From Herminiimonas arsenitoxidans (GTDB taxonomy: Bacteria; Pseudomonadota; Gammaproteobacteria; Burkholderiales; Burkholderiaceae_D): DNA of 64,000 nucleotides. A model generated the notes under the pieces. That model had not been told where the DNA came from. It saw only the letters and a program-made list of their open reading frames with translations, and ran no database searches. The position numbers and the translations under genes were made by a program. The stretch lies in contig NZ_LT671418.1 of the NCBI RefSeq assembly GCF_900130075.1, positions 3,162,001 through 3,226,000 of the forward strand, read 5' to 3'. How positions within the stretch are numbered: the first letter of the stretch is position 1; every line of letters starts with the position of its first letter. This document shows, in pieces, positions 18,072-28,093 of this stretch.

Positions 18072-20126
18072 ATGAATCTATTTTTTGACGAATCCGGCGA
18101 TTTCAAAGCTGGCGTTGCGATGTCACAGCAAGGCGAGGCATATCAGGTTGAGATGCCTTCCGGCAAGCGTACTAAAGTCCGGTCCAAAGACGTATTGCTG
18201 CAGTTTGCATCGCCATCGCCAGCGGAGCTCATGACGGAAGCGCAAGCGATTGCAGCAGATATCGATCTTGATTTTCTGTGGGAAGTGGCTGGGCAGGAAG
18301 AGTTTGGCTTTGCTGAATTAGGTACGGAGTATTTTGGCCATGATCCCAAGCCGCACGAAGCAGCCGGTTTGATCTTGCGTTTGCATAGCGCGCCGATTTA
18401 CTTCTATAAAAAAGGCAAAGGCCGTTACAAGGCTGCGCCGGAAGCATCGTTGAAAGCAGCGTTGGCCGGCGTGGAAAAGAAACGCCAACAAGCTTTGGTG
18501 CAAGCGCAGTACGTGGAGGAGTTGAAAGCGAATAAATTGCCGGAGGCTATGCGTCCGATCGTGCTGCAATTGCTGTTCAAGCCAGACAAAAATTCCATCG
18601 AATACAAAGCACTGGATGCCGCTTGCAGCGAATTGCAGATTGCACCGCAACGTTTGATGCTGGCTGTTGGTGGTATTCAATCGGCGAAGGATTTGCACTT
18701 TTCCAAATTCCTGTTCGAGTCTTTCCCTAAAGGTATAGGCTTCCCCGAAATTACGTTGCCGACCATGCCGGAATTGCCAGTCGCTGATGTGCAGGCATTT
18801 TCCATAGACGATGTCACTACGACAGAAATTGATGATGCGATGTCGGTCACGCGCCTGCCGGATGGCAAGGTCTGTGTTGGTATTCATATCGCAGCGCCGG
18901 GTTTGGGTATCAAGCGTGACGACGCATTGGATGTGATCGCACGCCAGCGTTTGTCTACCGTGTATATGCCGGGCGACAAGATCACCATGTTGCCGGATGA
19001 GCTGGTCGAAGCTTATACCTTGGCAGAAGGCCGTGTCTGTCCAGCCTTGTCACTGTACGTGACGCTGGACCCATCCGACTGGTCTGTCATTGCGACCGAG
19101 ACGCGTGCTGAGCGCGTGCCGATCGCAGCCAATTTGCGTCATAACGATCTCGATGCTTATGTAACGGAAGACAATCTGGCCGCAGATGTGGGCGACTATC
19201 CATACAAGGAAGACATCTCCCTGTTGTGGAAATGGGCGCAAGTACTCGAGCAAGGTCGTATGGCCAAGCGCGAAAGTTTTGGTTTGCGCCCTGAGCAAAA
19301 TAACCGTGTTGATTTCAACTTTTATGTTGAGAACGATGTGGTATCGATTCAGCGCCGCAAGCGTGGGGCACCGCTGGACAAAATCGTCGCTGAATTGGCG
19401 ATTTTGACCAATAGCAGCTGGGGCAAGTTATTGCACGAGTATGGTGTGCCAGGGATTTATCGCGCGCAGGGCGGCGGTTCCGGTAATGGTTGGGCTGCGA
19501 AGATGCAAGTGCGTATGCAAACGCATGCTGCACCACATCAAGGTTTGGGCGTCGATCAATATGCGTGGAGCACTTCGCCTTTGCGTCGCTACACCGATCT
19601 GGTCAATCAATGGCAAATCCTTGCATGCATAGAGCATGGCGTGACTGCACCGCTGGTCGCACCGTTCAAACAACGCGATGCTGATTTGTTCGCGATCGTT
19701 TCTGCATTCGATGCTGCTTACAGCGCTTACGCTGCGTTCCAGTCGGATATGGAGCGTTACTGGTGTCTGCGTTGGCTCAGTCAGGAAAAAGGCGATGCGG
19801 AGACGATGAAAGTCGAAGCGACCGTCTTGAAGGAAGAAATCCTGCGCTTGCTCGATATTCCTCTCGTCATCAAGCTGCCGGGTATGCCAGCGGTTGCACG
19901 CGGTTCGCAAGTCAAACTGGATTTGTTGCGTTGGGATGAAGTTGACCTGACGATAGAAGCACGCTTGCTGGATATTACGCAGGATGCAAGTGGTACCGTT
20001 CCCACGGAACTGGATGAGGAAATGGTAGAGGACTTGCCGGAAGGTGAGCTTGAGCCGGTAGCAAGTGAGCCAGCGCCGATAGAAGAGCTGACGCCTGAAC
20101 CAGCGTCCACTGTAGCGCCGGAATAA
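18072..20126 (+). CDS. RNase II/RNB-family exoribonuclease
   Basis: A 684-residue 3'-5' exoribonuclease-like protein. The central RNB domain starts near residue 240 with IDDVTTTEIDDAMSV, whose aspartates bind the catalytic magnesium, and continues through GDKITMLPDELVEAYTLAEG and the nucleotide-contact segment YAWSTSPLRRYTDLVNQ. The N-terminal region is not a clear cold-shock pair and the C-terminus is an acidic Pro/Glu tail from about 645. It resembles the shortened RNase II-like proteins of betaproteobacteria more than E. coli Rnb or RNase R. Its promoter is probably in the 118 bases after ubiC. Confidence 0.87.
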   Translation: MNLFFDESGDFKAGVAMSQQGEAYQVEMPSGKRTKVRSKDVLLQFASPSPAELMTEAQAIAADIDLDFLWEVAGQEEFGFAELGTEYFGHDPKPHEAAGLILRLHSAPIYFYKKGKGRYKAAPEASLKAALAGVEKKRQQALVQAQYVEELKANKLPEAMRPIVLQLLFKPDKNSIEYKALDAACSELQIAPQRLMLAVGGIQSAKDLHFSKFLFESFPKGIGFPEITLPTMPELPVADVQAFSIDDVTTTEIDDAMSVTRLPDGKVCVGIHIAAPGLGIKRDDALDVIARQRLSTVYMPGDKITMLPDELVEAYTLAEGRVCPALSLYVTLDPSDWSVIATETRAERVPIAANLRHNDLDAYVTEDNLAADVGDYPYKEDISLLWKWAQVLEQGRMAKRESFGLRPEQNNRVDFNFYVENDVVSIQRRKRGAPLDKIVAELAILTNSSWGKLLHEYGVPGIYRAQGGGSGNGWAAKMQVRMQTHAAPHQGLGVDQYAWSTSPLRRYTDLVNQWQILACIEHGVTAPLVAPFKQRDADLFAIVSAFDAAYSAYAAFQSDMERYWCLRWLSQEKGDAETMKVEATVLKEEILRLLDIPLVIKLPGMPAVARGSQVKLDLLRWDEVDLTIEARLLDITQDASGTVPTELDEEMVEDLPEGELEPVASEPAPIEELTPEPASTVAPE

Positions 20127-20133
20127 GGATACT

Positions 20134-20160
20134 GGGCGATTCTTTAAAATCGCCCGTCCT
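20134..20160 (+). terminator. Hairpin after the RNase II-like gene
   Basis: gggcgatt (20134-20141) pairs exactly with aatcgccc (20148-20155) around loop ctttaa. The downstream stretch gtcctttgcc is only moderately T-rich, so termination may be partial. Confidence 0.55.
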
Positions 20161-20201
20161 TTGCCGTAAAATCCATTTCGAATCTATTTCTTTAATCATT
20201 A

Positions 20202-21110
20202 TTGTTGACGATCTCTCGCGTGAAGTCTTTTTTCCAGAATCGCATTTTGAATGTTGCCGTCACGACTTCCGTGCTGGCGCATCTTGCGTTGCTGGCTGTG
20301 CACTTCACGCCACCAGAGGCATTCAAATTCAAGCCTACTGATCCTGGGCTTGAAGTCATCTTGGTTAATGCCAAACACGACAAGCAACCGCTGAAAGCCG
20401 ATGCGCTGGCGCAAGCCAATCTGGATGGCGGCGGTAATGCCGATGCTGGGCGTGCCAAATCGCCATTGCCGGATATGCGGCTAAGTGAAGATGGTGAAAG
20501 CGCGAAAGCCGCGAGACGCAAGGTTGAAGAGTTGGAGCGGCATCAGAAAAAACTGCTGGCGCAACTGGAAAAGAAAACGCAATTCCGTACACCGCAAGTA
20601 AGTGATGTGGAGCCGGTAAAAGACGTGCCGGTGCAACGTAATGCGACGGATATGCTCGATAGCGCGAAAGCCTTGTTGCGCAGGGAAGCGGAAATTTCCC
20701 GCAGCATAGAGGAATACAACAAGCGTCCGAAGAAAACACAGGTCACGCCAAGTACGCGCGAGGTCGGTTATGCCGCTTATTACAAGGCCTTGCAGGATCG
20801 AATAGAAAAAAACGGCACGCTGAACTTCCCGCAGAAAGATGGCAAGAAGCTGTATGGCGAATTGGTGGTTTATATCCCGATTTTTCAGGACGGCATGATC
20901 TACATGAAGGATGGCGGACCGCGCGTTGAACGTACTTCGGGCAATCCTGCCTTGGATCAAGCTGCGTTGAACATCGTGCGTCGCTCCGCTCCTTTCGGCA
21001 AATTCCCAGAGAATATGCGTTCGGCTGGTAAAGACGATGTGTGGGAAATTATTACGCGCTTCAACTTTACGCGCGACGATGCATTACAAACCGAAACACG
21101 AGGCCAATGA
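20202..21110 (+). CDS. TonB-family energy-transducer-like protein
   Basis: A roughly 300-residue protein with a short cytoplasmic N-terminus, one membrane helix (about residues 15-35), a long charged Lys/Glu-rich helical middle that may form a coiled coil, and a C-terminal TonB-like domain (LVVYIPIFQDGMIYM, LDQAALNIVRRSAPFGKFP). The start is uncertain: TTG at 20202 or GTG at 20220; neither has a good ribosome binding site. No exbB/exbD genes adjoin it, so it may borrow those from elsewhere. It abuts aroE, whose GTG follows the stop codon directly. Confidence 0.8.
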   Translation: MLTISRVKSFFQNRILNVAVTTSVLAHLALLAVHFTPPEAFKFKPTDPGLEVILVNAKHDKQPLKADALAQANLDGGGNADAGRAKSPLPDMRLSEDGESAKAARRKVEELERHQKKLLAQLEKKTQFRTPQVSDVEPVKDVPVQRNATDMLDSAKALLRREAEISRSIEEYNKRPKKTQVTPSTREVGYAAYYKALQDRIEKNGTLNFPQKDGKKLYGELVVYIPIFQDGMIYMKDGGPRVERTSGNPALDQAALNIVRRSAPFGKFPENMRSAGKDDVWEIITRFNFTRDDALQTETRGQ

Positions 21111-21932
21111 GTGAGCAACAAGACTGACCATTACGCAGTGATCGGCAATCCGATCGCACACAGCAAATCACCAGACATTCACGCGCGCTTCGCTGCGCAG
21201 ACACAGCAAGATTTGGATTACGAACGCTTGCTGGCCCCCTTGGATGGTTTTGTCGCGACGGTACAAAAATTTATCCGTAACGGTGGCAAGGGCTTGAATG
21301 TCACTGTGCCGTTCAAGCTGGAAGCGTATGCCTTGGCGACGACACTAAGCGAGCGCGCACGTGCTGCCGGTGCGGTCAATACATTGAAGTTCGATGGCAA
21401 TACCATGTTGGGCGATAACACTGATGGTGTTGGTTTAGTGACGGATATTGTGCGTAATGCCGGTGTTGCTGTGGCGAATAAATCAGTGCTTTTGCTTGGC
21501 GCAGGCGGTGCTGCACGCGGTGTGATTCTGCCTCTGTTGAATGAAAAGCCAGCCAAACTGGTCATAGCGAATCGTACACATTCCAAAGCCGTGGATTTGG
21601 TGAATCGATTCGCTCCTCATCCACGTCTTGAAGTCAGTGATTTCGCGGTGTTGGACGATGCTTTCGATATCGTGATCAATGCGACTGCTGCCAGCCTTGC
21701 ATCCGAAGTGCCACCGATTTCACCGCGCGTGTTTGCCAAACATACTTTGGCGTATGACATGATGTATGGCGCAGCGCCGACTCCGTTTATGCAGTTCGCG
21801 ACGCAGCATGGTGCGATTGCACGTGATGGTTTGGGTATGTTGGTAGAGCAAGCGGCAGAATCATTTTATCTCTGGCGTGGTGTGCGGCCGGAGACCGCTG
21901 CCGTCTTTGCAGAATTGCGTGATCAGCTTTAA
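21111..21932 (+). CDS. aroE: Shikimate dehydrogenase (NADP+)
   Basis: Reduces 3-dehydroshikimate to shikimate. The 273-residue product shows YAVIGNPIAHSKSPDIH for substrate binding, GLNVTVPFK with the catalytic Lys, and a dinucleotide-binding LLLGAGGAARGVI followed by NRTHSKA, the NADP-selective basic patch. It starts at a GTG immediately after the TonB-like stop, so the two are likely coupled; a competing ATG at 21107 is out of frame. Confidence 0.96.
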   Translation: MSNKTDHYAVIGNPIAHSKSPDIHARFAAQTQQDLDYERLLAPLDGFVATVQKFIRNGGKGLNVTVPFKLEAYALATTLSERARAAGAVNTLKFDGNTMLGDNTDGVGLVTDIVRNAGVAVANKSVLLLGAGGAARGVILPLLNEKPAKLVIANRTHSKAVDLVNRFAPHPRLEVSDFAVLDDAFDIVINATAASLASEVPPISPRVFAKHTLAYDMMYGAAPTPFMQFATQHGAIARDGLGMLVEQAAESFYLWRGVRPETAAVFAELRDQL

Positions 21933-21983
21933 TGTGCGGCTTTAACCCGCGCTTTTAATTCGCTTCAACTTGACGATATAAAA

Positions 21984-22679
21984 ATGAAAATACTGCGCAA
22001 GCTGATGTTTTGGCTGATCGTTGTGCCGATCCTGCTGGTGTTGCTTGTGCAGCTTTATTTCTTCCTTCAAATCGGTTGGTGGGTGAACCACAATCCGAAC
22101 TCGACCAGCTTCATGCGGCATCAGCTTTCTATCCTGCAGGAAAAGAATCCGAAGGCGCAGCTCAAGCAAAAATGGATACCCTACAACCGCATTTCAAATA
22201 ACCTGAAACGCGCCATCATTGCGTCGGAAGATTCCAACTTCTCCGAACATGAAGGCGTGGATTGGGATGCCTTGCAAAAAGCCTACGAAAAAAATATCAA
22301 GAAAGGCAAGGTGGTTGCCGGTGGCTCCACCATCACGCAGCAACTGGCGAAGAACCTATTCCTGTCCGGTGATCGTAGCTACATCCGCAAGGGGCAGGAA
22401 GTGATCATTACCTACATGCTCGAATATTGGATGGATAAAGAGCGTATCTTTGAAATTTACTTGAACGTAGTGGAGTGGGGCGTTGGTATTTTTGGCGCAG
22501 AAGCAGCGGCTCAGCATTATTTCGGTGTATCTGCGGCACAACTGGGCGCAGCGCAGGCAGCCCGCCTGGCGGTCATGTTGCCTAACCCGCGTTACTATGA
22601 CGCGCATCGCAGCACCGGCTATCTGGCGCGTCGTACTGACTTGATTTTGCGCCGCATGAATTCTGCTGCCTTGCCCTGA
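21984..22679 (+). CDS. mtgA: Monofunctional biosynthetic peptidoglycan transglycosylase
   Basis: Inner-membrane GT51 enzyme that polymerises lipid II into glycan strands. The 231-residue product has an N-terminal membrane helix (about 8-30), then the GT51 motifs: [14 protein letters not shown] with catalytic Glu82, [15 protein letters not shown], the RKGQE segment and [10 protein letters not shown]. There is no transpeptidase domain, which distinguishes it from class A PBPs. It follows aroE after 51 bases; aroE-mtgA pairs are common in betaproteobacteria. Confidence 0.95.
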   Translation: MKILRKLMFWLIVVPILLVLLVQLYFFLQIGWWVNHNPNSTSFMRHQLSILQEKNPKAQLKQKWIPYNRISNNLKRAIIASEDSNFSEHEGVDWDALQKAYEKNIKKGKVVAGGSTITQQLAKNLFLSGDRSYIRKGQEVIITYMLEYWMDKERIFEIYLNVVEWGVGIFGAEAAAQHYFGVSAAQLGAAQAARLAVMLPNPRYYDAHRSTGYLARRTDLILRRMNSAALP

Positions 22680-23077
22680 TTCATTTCATTGCACAGTCAT
22701 ATTGCTGGCGTAAAAAGTTGCCCAAGAATGGTTAACGCAGGTGCAGCAAAAAAGTCGTTTATCCCGTCGTTTCCGGCTTGCTAGCGATCAGACTTATCAG
22801 TACACTTGCGCTGTTTTCGTTTCTGGAGACCCGACTTGGGTAGTCCTTCTTATAGTTGTCAGCCGTTTTACGACGGTCAATCTGCGAGATAGTGCTTTAG
22901 CGATCACGTTTCAAAGCGCCTCTCGCCGGATTCGGTGGGTGGTCGCGTCCTGGCCTGTGTAGTTTGTTGCATGGCCGCGTTCCCTCAAAATTTATTGAAC
23001 CTGTAGAGCTGGCTCTGCAGGGCATGTTGTGTGTTTCATCAACCAGGTTGGTGTTTCTGACGCGACAGGGAGAGCTT
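22680..23077. other. 398-base region between mtgA and corA
   Basis: No supported gene is present; short frames here lack family resemblance. The region must hold the corA promoter and leader. A small hairpin (agagctggctct near 23005) is visible but I cannot fold a known magnesium or other riboswitch consensus into it. AGGGAGAG lies just before the corA ATG. Confidence 0.5.
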
Positions 23078-24043
23078 ATGATCAATGTATTTGTATTGCA
23101 AAATGGCCGCTTGAATCAGGTCAATATCGACAGCCGCGAGGATCTCGAAAAGGTCGCGCCGGTTTGGGTCGATCTGACTGATCCGAACGATGACGAACGT
23201 GCCTGGGTCAAGAGCATCTATGGCGTGGTTTTGCCGGACGAAGAAGACGTCAAGGACATCGAAGCATCTGCCCGTTATTACGAAGGTGAAAACGGCGATC
23301 TGCATCTGCGTACTGACTTCCTGCTGGAAGAAGATGATGGCCCGTCGCGTGTCGTGACTGTCGCTTTCATCCTGGCGCGCGACATCCTGTTTTCTGTCCA
23401 TCCCGAAGATTTGCCTATCTTCCGTCTGGTGCGCATGCGCGCACGTTCGCGGCCAGGCTCGATTGCTGATTACAAGGATGTGCTGCTTGATCTTTATGCA
23501 ACGGATGCTGAGTATTCGGCTGATGCGCTGGAAGGCGTGTATCAAAGTCTGGAAATAGTCAGTCGCAGCGTTTTGCAAGAAGAGCTGAGCGATCAGGATG
23601 CCGCCGGTGCGCTGAATGCGATTGCGCACGAAGAGGATTTGAACGGGCGCATACGTCGCAACATGATGGATACGCGCCGTGCAGTCAGCTTTTTGATGCG
23701 TGGTCGTTTATTGAATTCTGAGCAGTTTGAAGAGGCGCGGCAGATTATGCGTGATATCGAATCGCTGGATGGTCACACTGCATTCCTGTTCGACAAGATC
23801 AACTTCTTGATGGATGCAACGGTCGGTTTCATTAACATTAACCAGAATAAAATCATCAAGATTTTCTCTGTTGCATCGGTCGCATTCCTGCCGCCAACCT
23901 TGATCGCCAGTATCTACGGTATGAACTTCAAGGTATTGCCGGAACTGGATTGGTCTTTCGGCTATCCATTGGCTATCGTGATGATGATCGCTTCTGCGGT
24001 CACGCCATTCTGGTACTTCCGCCGTCGTGGCTGGCTGAAGTAA
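23078..24043 (+). CDS. corA: CorA-type magnesium/cobalt transporter
   Basis: Pentameric inner-membrane channel for Mg2+ uptake. The start at 23078 (MINVFVLQNGR) follows AGGGAGAG and matches the family; the longer frame from 22964 is not supported. The 321-residue product has a large acidic cytoplasmic domain, then two C-terminal helices with the selectivity motif YGMNF (GMN at about 281-283) between them. It converges on hemL over an 11-base-pair hairpin. Confidence 0.94.
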   Translation: MINVFVLQNGRLNQVNIDSREDLEKVAPVWVDLTDPNDDERAWVKSIYGVVLPDEEDVKDIEASARYYEGENGDLHLRTDFLLEEDDGPSRVVTVAFILARDILFSVHPEDLPIFRLVRMRARSRPGSIADYKDVLLDLYATDAEYSADALEGVYQSLEIVSRSVLQEELSDQDAAGALNAIAHEEDLNGRIRRNMMDTRRAVSFLMRGRLLNSEQFEEARQIMRDIESLDGHTAFLFDKINFLMDATVGFININQNKIIKIFSVASVAFLPPTLIASIYGMNFKVLPELDWSFGYPLAIVMMIASAVTPFWYFRRRGWLK

Positions 24044-24047
24044 AACA

Positions 24048-24075
24048 TTTCCACGCGCAATGTAGCGCGTGGAAA
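24048..24075. terminator. Hairpin between convergent corA and hemL
   Basis: tttccacgcgc (24048-24058) and gcgcgtggaaa (24065-24075) form a perfect 11-base-pair stem with a six-base loop. Neither side has a long T-run, so its strength is uncertain, but its place between two converging genes fits a shared terminator. Confidence 0.65.
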
Positions 24076-24099
24076 GTGTGCTTCACATCAAGCCTTACA

Positions 24100-25398
24100 T
24101 CAATCGTCGCAATCGTCCGCTAATTGCGCAAAGGCAGCGTGCGCTGCCTTGATGCTTGCTTCTATGACGGCATCGTCATGTTGTGCCGAGACAAATCCCG
24201 CTTCAAACGCAGATGGCGCCAGATAGACGCCAGCATCCAGCATCGCATGGAAGAAGGCGTTGAAGCGTGTCTTGTCGCACTTCATCATCGTGTCATACGA
24301 TGTTGGCAATTCCGGCGCAAAGTACAAACCAAACATACCGCCGACCGAGTTGGCGCAGAACGCAATGTCTGCGTCATGTGCCGCTGCGGCAAAGCCGTGT
24401 ACCAGTTTGGCAGTTTGTGCTGTCAGTGCCTCGTAGAAGCCCGGCTCCTGTATCAACTTCAAGGTCGCCATGCCGGCCGCAACCGTGACCGGATTGCCTG
24501 ACAAAGTCCCCGCTTGATAAACGCCGCCGAGTGGCGCCAGATGGCGCATCAAATCTGCGCGACCACCGAAAGCCGCAACCGGCAAACCGCCACCGATGAC
24601 TTTGCCGAGTACCGTCAAATCCGGTGTGATGTTGTACAAGGATTGCGCGCCACCCAAGGCGACGCGGAAGCCGGACATCACTTCATCCAGAATCATGACA
24701 GCGCCATATTGTGTACAGACGCGGCGCATGGTTTGCAGGAATTCAGGCGTCGCTGGCAGTAGATTCATATTGCCGGCAACTGGTTCGACGATGACGCAAG
24801 CAATCGAGTCGCCCATTTCCTTGAAGACGTTTTCCAGTTGCTGCGGATTGTTGTAATCGAGCACCAGTGTGTGCTTGGCGAAATCTTCTGGTACGCCAGC
24901 TGATGTTGGATTGCCGAAAGTCAGCAAGCCGCTGCCGGCTTTCACCAGCAGGGAATCGGCGTGGCCGTGATAGCAGCCTTCAAACTTGATGATTTTGTCG
25001 CGGCCAGTTGCACCGCGCGCCAGACGTAATGCGCTCATCGCCGCTTCGGTACCGCTGGACACCAGACGCACTTGCTCGATAGAGGGCACCAATTTGCAGA
25101 TCAACTCAGCCATGTCGATTTCAGCTTCAGTCGGTGCGCCGAAACTCAAGCCGCGTGTCGCAGCATCCTGTACAGCTTTGACTACGGTTGGATGGGCGTG
25201 ACCAACAATGGCCGGACCCCATGAGCCGATGTAGTCGATATAGCGTCTATCGTCGGCGTCCCAAAAATAAGGGCCTTCAGCGCGCGTGATGAAGCGTGGT
25301 GTGCCGCCGACCGAGCGGAAGGCGCGTACCGGCGAATTGACGCCGCCTGGCGTACTTTTTTGTGCGCGAGCAAAAAGAAGATCGTTATTTGATGACAT
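24100..25398 (-). CDS. hemL: Glutamate-1-semialdehyde 2,1-aminomutase
   Basis: PLP enzyme that makes 5-aminolevulinate for haem and other tetrapyrroles in the C5 pathway. The 432-residue product has [11 protein letters not shown] at the N-terminus, [42 protein letters not shown], and the PLP-binding Lys266 in [10 protein letters not shown]. It is probably cotranscribed behind the ThiD-like gene, 29 bases upstream on the same strand. Confidence 0.97.
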   Translation of the reverse strand: MSSNNDLLFARAQKSTPGGVNSPVRAFRSVGGTPRFITRAEGPYFWDADDRRYIDYIGSWGPAIVGHAHPTVVKAVQDAATRGLSFGAPTEAEIDMAELICKLVPSIEQVRLVSSGTEAAMSALRLARGATGRDKIIKFEGCYHGHADSLLVKAGSGLLTFGNPTSAGVPEDFAKHTLVLDYNNPQQLENVFKEMGDSIACVIVEPVAGNMNLLPATPEFLQTMRRVCTQYGAVMILDEVMSGFRVALGGAQSLYNITPDLTVLGKVIGGGLPVAAFGGRADLMRHLAPLGGVYQAGTLSGNPVTVAAGMATLKLIQEPGFYEALTAQTAKLVHGFAAAAHDADIAFCANSVGGMFGLYFAPELPTSYDTMMKCDKTRFNAFFHAMLDAGVYLAPSAFEAGFVSAQHDDAVIEASIKAAHAAFAQLADDCDD

Positions 25399-25427
25399 GC
25401 GGAAACCGTGAAATAAGAGAGAAAAAT

Positions 25428-26273
25428 TTATTGAATAGGTGGCGGAATGTCGATGTCTTCATCGAATTCACGCGCCCAGAAATAACGGTCGAGTACCAGT
25501 TTGCCCATGCCCAGACGTTGCGCATTGGCGATGGATGCAATCGTGAATTCCTGTGCTTCGAAGACGGCTTCCGGTACATCGAGACCGTTGGCCAGCAATG
25601 CAGCTATCGTTGCTGCCAAAGTGCCGCCTGCGCCGCTGTACGAGCCGGAAATGCGCTGCCAGTTATCGTGACGGATGACGCCACCTTCGTCGAACAGGGT
25701 GTTGGCGACATCGGTCAGATTCGATGGTGTGCCGGTGACGAACACGTATTCGCAACCCATTTCGATCAGGCGCATGGCGTCGACGGCCATCATGTCTTCT
25801 TCCGACGGTTCGCGCCAGGTTTCTGCCATGCGCGAGAGTTCGGCGGTGGAGATGATCAAGACCGTGGTTTGCGGGATCAGTAATTCACGCGTGGCCATCA
25901 ACATGTCTTCGCCGTCCGGTCCTTGGTCTGGCAATGATGTCAGGAAGGGATCGAAGATCAGGGGAATATCAGGGTAGTCAGAAACGATTTCGGCTATTAC
26001 CGAGACGTTTTCTATACTGCCGACGGCACCAACCTTGAAAGCGGCGACCGGCATGTCTTCCAGCACAACACGCGCCTGGTCGGACACCCAATCGGAATCG
26101 ATCACTTGCATGTCTTCTATGCGAGCGGTGTCGCTGATGAACAGGGCAGTGATGACAGATAGACCATGACAGCCCATCGCGGCAAAAGAGGCCAAGTCAG
26201 CCTGAACGCCGACGGCGCCTACCGGATCTGTTGGTCCAAAGGTCAATATAAGCGGAGAAGTTTGGTTTTGCAC
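25428..26273 (-). CDS. thiD: Hydroxymethylpyrimidine/phosphomethylpyrimidine kinase-like protein
   Basis: Ribokinase-fold kinase for the pyrimidine branch of thiamine synthesis. The 281-residue product begins [24 protein letters not shown], close to the ThiD signature with bound pyrimidine, and includes [19 protein letters not shown] and the C-terminal [16 protein letters not shown]. The usual GSGCTLA anion-hole motif appears here as GAGGTLA, lacking the cysteine. No other thi gene adjoins it, so the assignment is by family only. A divergent rubredoxin gene starts 53 bases away. Confidence 0.82.
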   Translation of the reverse strand: MQNQTSPLILTFGPTDPVGAVGVQADLASFAAMGCHGLSVITALFISDTARIEDMQVIDSDWVSDQARVVLEDMPVAAFKVGAVGSIENVSVIAEIVSDYPDIPLIFDPFLTSLPDQGPDGEDMLMATRELLIPQTTVLIISTAELSRMAETWREPSEEDMMAVDAMRLIEMGCEYVFVTGTPSNLTDVANTLFDEGGVIRHDNWQRISGSYSGAGGTLAATIAALLANGLDVPEAVFEAQEFTIASIANAQRLGMGKLVLDRYFWAREFDEDIDIPPPIQ

Positions 26274-26326
26274 GGCGGGTATATTAAGATAGCTGATTCT
26301 GCATTTTAACTTGAAGGGCTGTCAGC

Positions 26327-26521
26327 GTGAGCAATAACGAAACATCGAATGAAGTATTCCAAACTTGGATGTGTTTGATCTGCGGCTGGATTTACGACGA
26401 AGAGGCTGGTTTGCCGGAAGAAGGCATCGCACCTGGCACGCGCTGGGCTGATGTGCCTATGAATTGGACCTGTCCTGAGTGCGGCGCGCGCAAGGAAGAT
26501 TTCGAGATGGTAGCGATCTAA
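26327..26521 (+). CDS. Rubredoxin
   Basis: A 64-residue iron protein with the two CxxCG knuckles (Cys16/Cys19 in CLICG and Cys49/Cys52 in CPECG) and the core YDEEAGLPEEGIAPGTRW. It carries single electrons for oxygenases or peroxide reduction; the partner is not adjacent. The start is a GTG. The rubredoxin-pilG neighbourhood with hemL and thiD is recurrent in betaproteobacteria and probably has no shared function. Confidence 0.95.
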   Translation: MSNNETSNEVFQTWMCLICGWIYDEEAGLPEEGIAPGTRWADVPMNWTCPECGARKEDFEMVAI

Positions 26522-26664
26522 AATCTTCATCCAGTGTTATAGCTTTAGCAATTTTGGTTTAAAAACCACGAGCGCTCATTTGCGCAGTAGGGCTAGGACT
26601 AAAGAATCTTGCTTTTTGTTACGGATGCGCCGTATATTGTTGACACAGTTCAACGAGACGAATC

Positions 26665-27063
26665 ATGACAATAACGCTGGATACGGATATGAAAATCATG
26701 GTGATCGACGATAGCAGCACGATTCGTCGATCAGCAGAGATATTCCTCGGTCAGGCAGGTTACAAGGTCGTGCTGGCTGACGACGGATTTGACGCACTTG
26801 CCAAAATGAACGACCACAAACCGGCGCTCATTTTCTGCGACATCCTGATGCCGCGTCTCGACGGTTATCAAACCTGTGCACTCATCAAAAAGAGTGCCAA
26901 ATTCCATGCAACACCAGTCATTATGCTGTCATCCAAGGATGGTTTGTTCGACCGTGCGCGTGGTGCGATGGTCGGCTCCGACGCATACCTCACCAAACCA
27001 TTCACCAAAGACAGTCTGCTGAAAACCGTGCGCGAACACGCGCTCGAGGCAGTCGCAAAGTAA
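26665..27063 (+). CDS. pilG: Twitching motility response regulator PilG
   Basis: Single-domain CheY-like regulator, 132 residues, first gene of the Pil-Chp chemosensory cluster. The acidic pocket Asp15-Asp16, phosphoacceptor Asp59 (FCDILMPRLDG) and Lys111 (TKPF) are all present. In Pseudomonas, PilG acts on pilus extension and on cyclic AMP signalling. Its N-terminal MTITLDTDMKIMVIDD agrees with PilG. pilH follows after 24 bases. Confidence 0.9.
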   Translation: MTITLDTDMKIMVIDDSSTIRRSAEIFLGQAGYKVVLADDGFDALAKMNDHKPALIFCDILMPRLDGYQTCALIKKSAKFHATPVIMLSSKDGLFDRARGAMVGSDAYLTKPFTKDSLLKTVREHALEAVAK

Positions 27064-27087
27064 ATTTGATCTAAAGGTTTCATTCAG

Positions 27088-27453
27088 ATGGCTATTCAGA
27101 AAATTCTCGTCGTAGACGATTCCCCGACCGAACGTTATTTCCTCACCGACATCCTGATTAAAAAAGGTTTTTCCGTCTCTACCGCAGAGAACGGTGAAGA
27201 AGCATTGTTGAAAATCAAGGCAGACAAGCCGCAATTGATTTTGATGGATATCGTGATGCCGGGCCAGAACGGCTTTCAGGTAACACGCTCCATCACGCGC
27301 GATCCGGACACACAAGACGTACCTATCATCATCTGCACCAGCAAAGGTCAGGAAACCGATCGCATCTGGGGATTACGCCAGGGGGCGCGCGATTACATCG
27401 TCAAACCGGTGGACCCAGCAGAACTGCTAGCAAAAATCGCTGCGCTCGGATAA
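27088..27453 (+). CDS. pilH: Twitching motility response regulator PilH
   Basis: A 121-residue CheY-like receiver with Asp10-Asp11, phosphoacceptor Asp54 (MDIVMPGQNGFQ) and Lys106 (VKPVDP). The length equals that of Pseudomonas PilH, which serves as a phosphate sink and controls retraction through PilT. The gene order pilG-pilH-pilI is conserved, and the gap to pilI is ten bases. Confidence 0.92.
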   Translation: MAIQKILVVDDSPTERYFLTDILIKKGFSVSTAENGEEALLKIKADKPQLILMDIVMPGQNGFQVTRSITRDPDTQDVPIIICTSKGQETDRIWGLRQGARDYIVKPVDPAELLAKIAALG

Positions 27454-27463
27454 GTAGTTCTTC

Positions 27464-28039
27464 ATGAGCCAGCCCACGCCGGAATTTCAAACGGATACTG
27501 CATCTCCGAAACGAGATATTGCTGCACGTCGCACGCGCTTGCGCGAGTTCCAGGCGCAGTTGGTGGAGCGCATGCAGACTGCTCGCAGCGGCGAGGATAC
27601 GCACGTTAATCAGCTCGGCGTGATGATAGGCGAGAGTCGCTGGTTGCTGAATTTACAGACCGCGGGCGAGATCGTCTCGGTTGGCGCAATTACACCAGTG
27701 CCACTGACGCAGCCATGGTTTCTTGGTCTGACGAATATCCGCGGTAATTTGATCAGTGTGATCGACTTTGCGCGTTTTCAAGGTCATGCACCGACAACAA
27801 TAGATAAAGACAGTCGCATCGTCGCATTCGGACCTGCGCTTTCATTTAATAGTGCTTTATTGGTGTCGCGTGTTCTGGGTTTGCGTAACGTTGCCGAGAT
27901 GCAGCCGCAAGCCGAGAGCGACGATCAGGCTACGCCATGGGCGAGCAAGCGCTATACGGATCAAGAGTCGCAAGTCTGGACTGAACTTGATTTGTCTTCA
28001 GTAATTCAAAATCCTCAATTTTTGCACGTCGGCCTATGA
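27464..28039 (+). CDS. pilI: CheW-like adaptor PilI
   Basis: A 191-residue CheW-domain protein that couples the receptor PilJ to the kinase PilL/ChpA. The CheW core shows IGESRWLLNLQTAGEIV, LTQPWFLGLTNIRGNLISVIDF and a final receptor-binding beta-barrel; the first 50 residues form a charged helix. It lies within the pil-chp operon, 54 bases before pilJ. Confidence 0.9.
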   Translation: MSQPTPEFQTDTASPKRDIAARRTRLREFQAQLVERMQTARSGEDTHVNQLGVMIGESRWLLNLQTAGEIVSVGAITPVPLTQPWFLGLTNIRGNLISVIDFARFQGHAPTTIDKDSRIVAFGPALSFNSALLVSRVLGLRNVAEMQPQAESDDQATPWASKRYTDQESQVWTELDLSSVIQNPQFLHVGL

Positions 28040-28093
28040 GTAGCTTGGGAATGAGAGCCCGGGCACTTCATAAACAGAATCAGGAGAATCAGT

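Noticed and set aside
22741-22962. 73-codon frame upstream of corA
   Set aside because: No recognisable start signal or family; more likely part of the corA leader.
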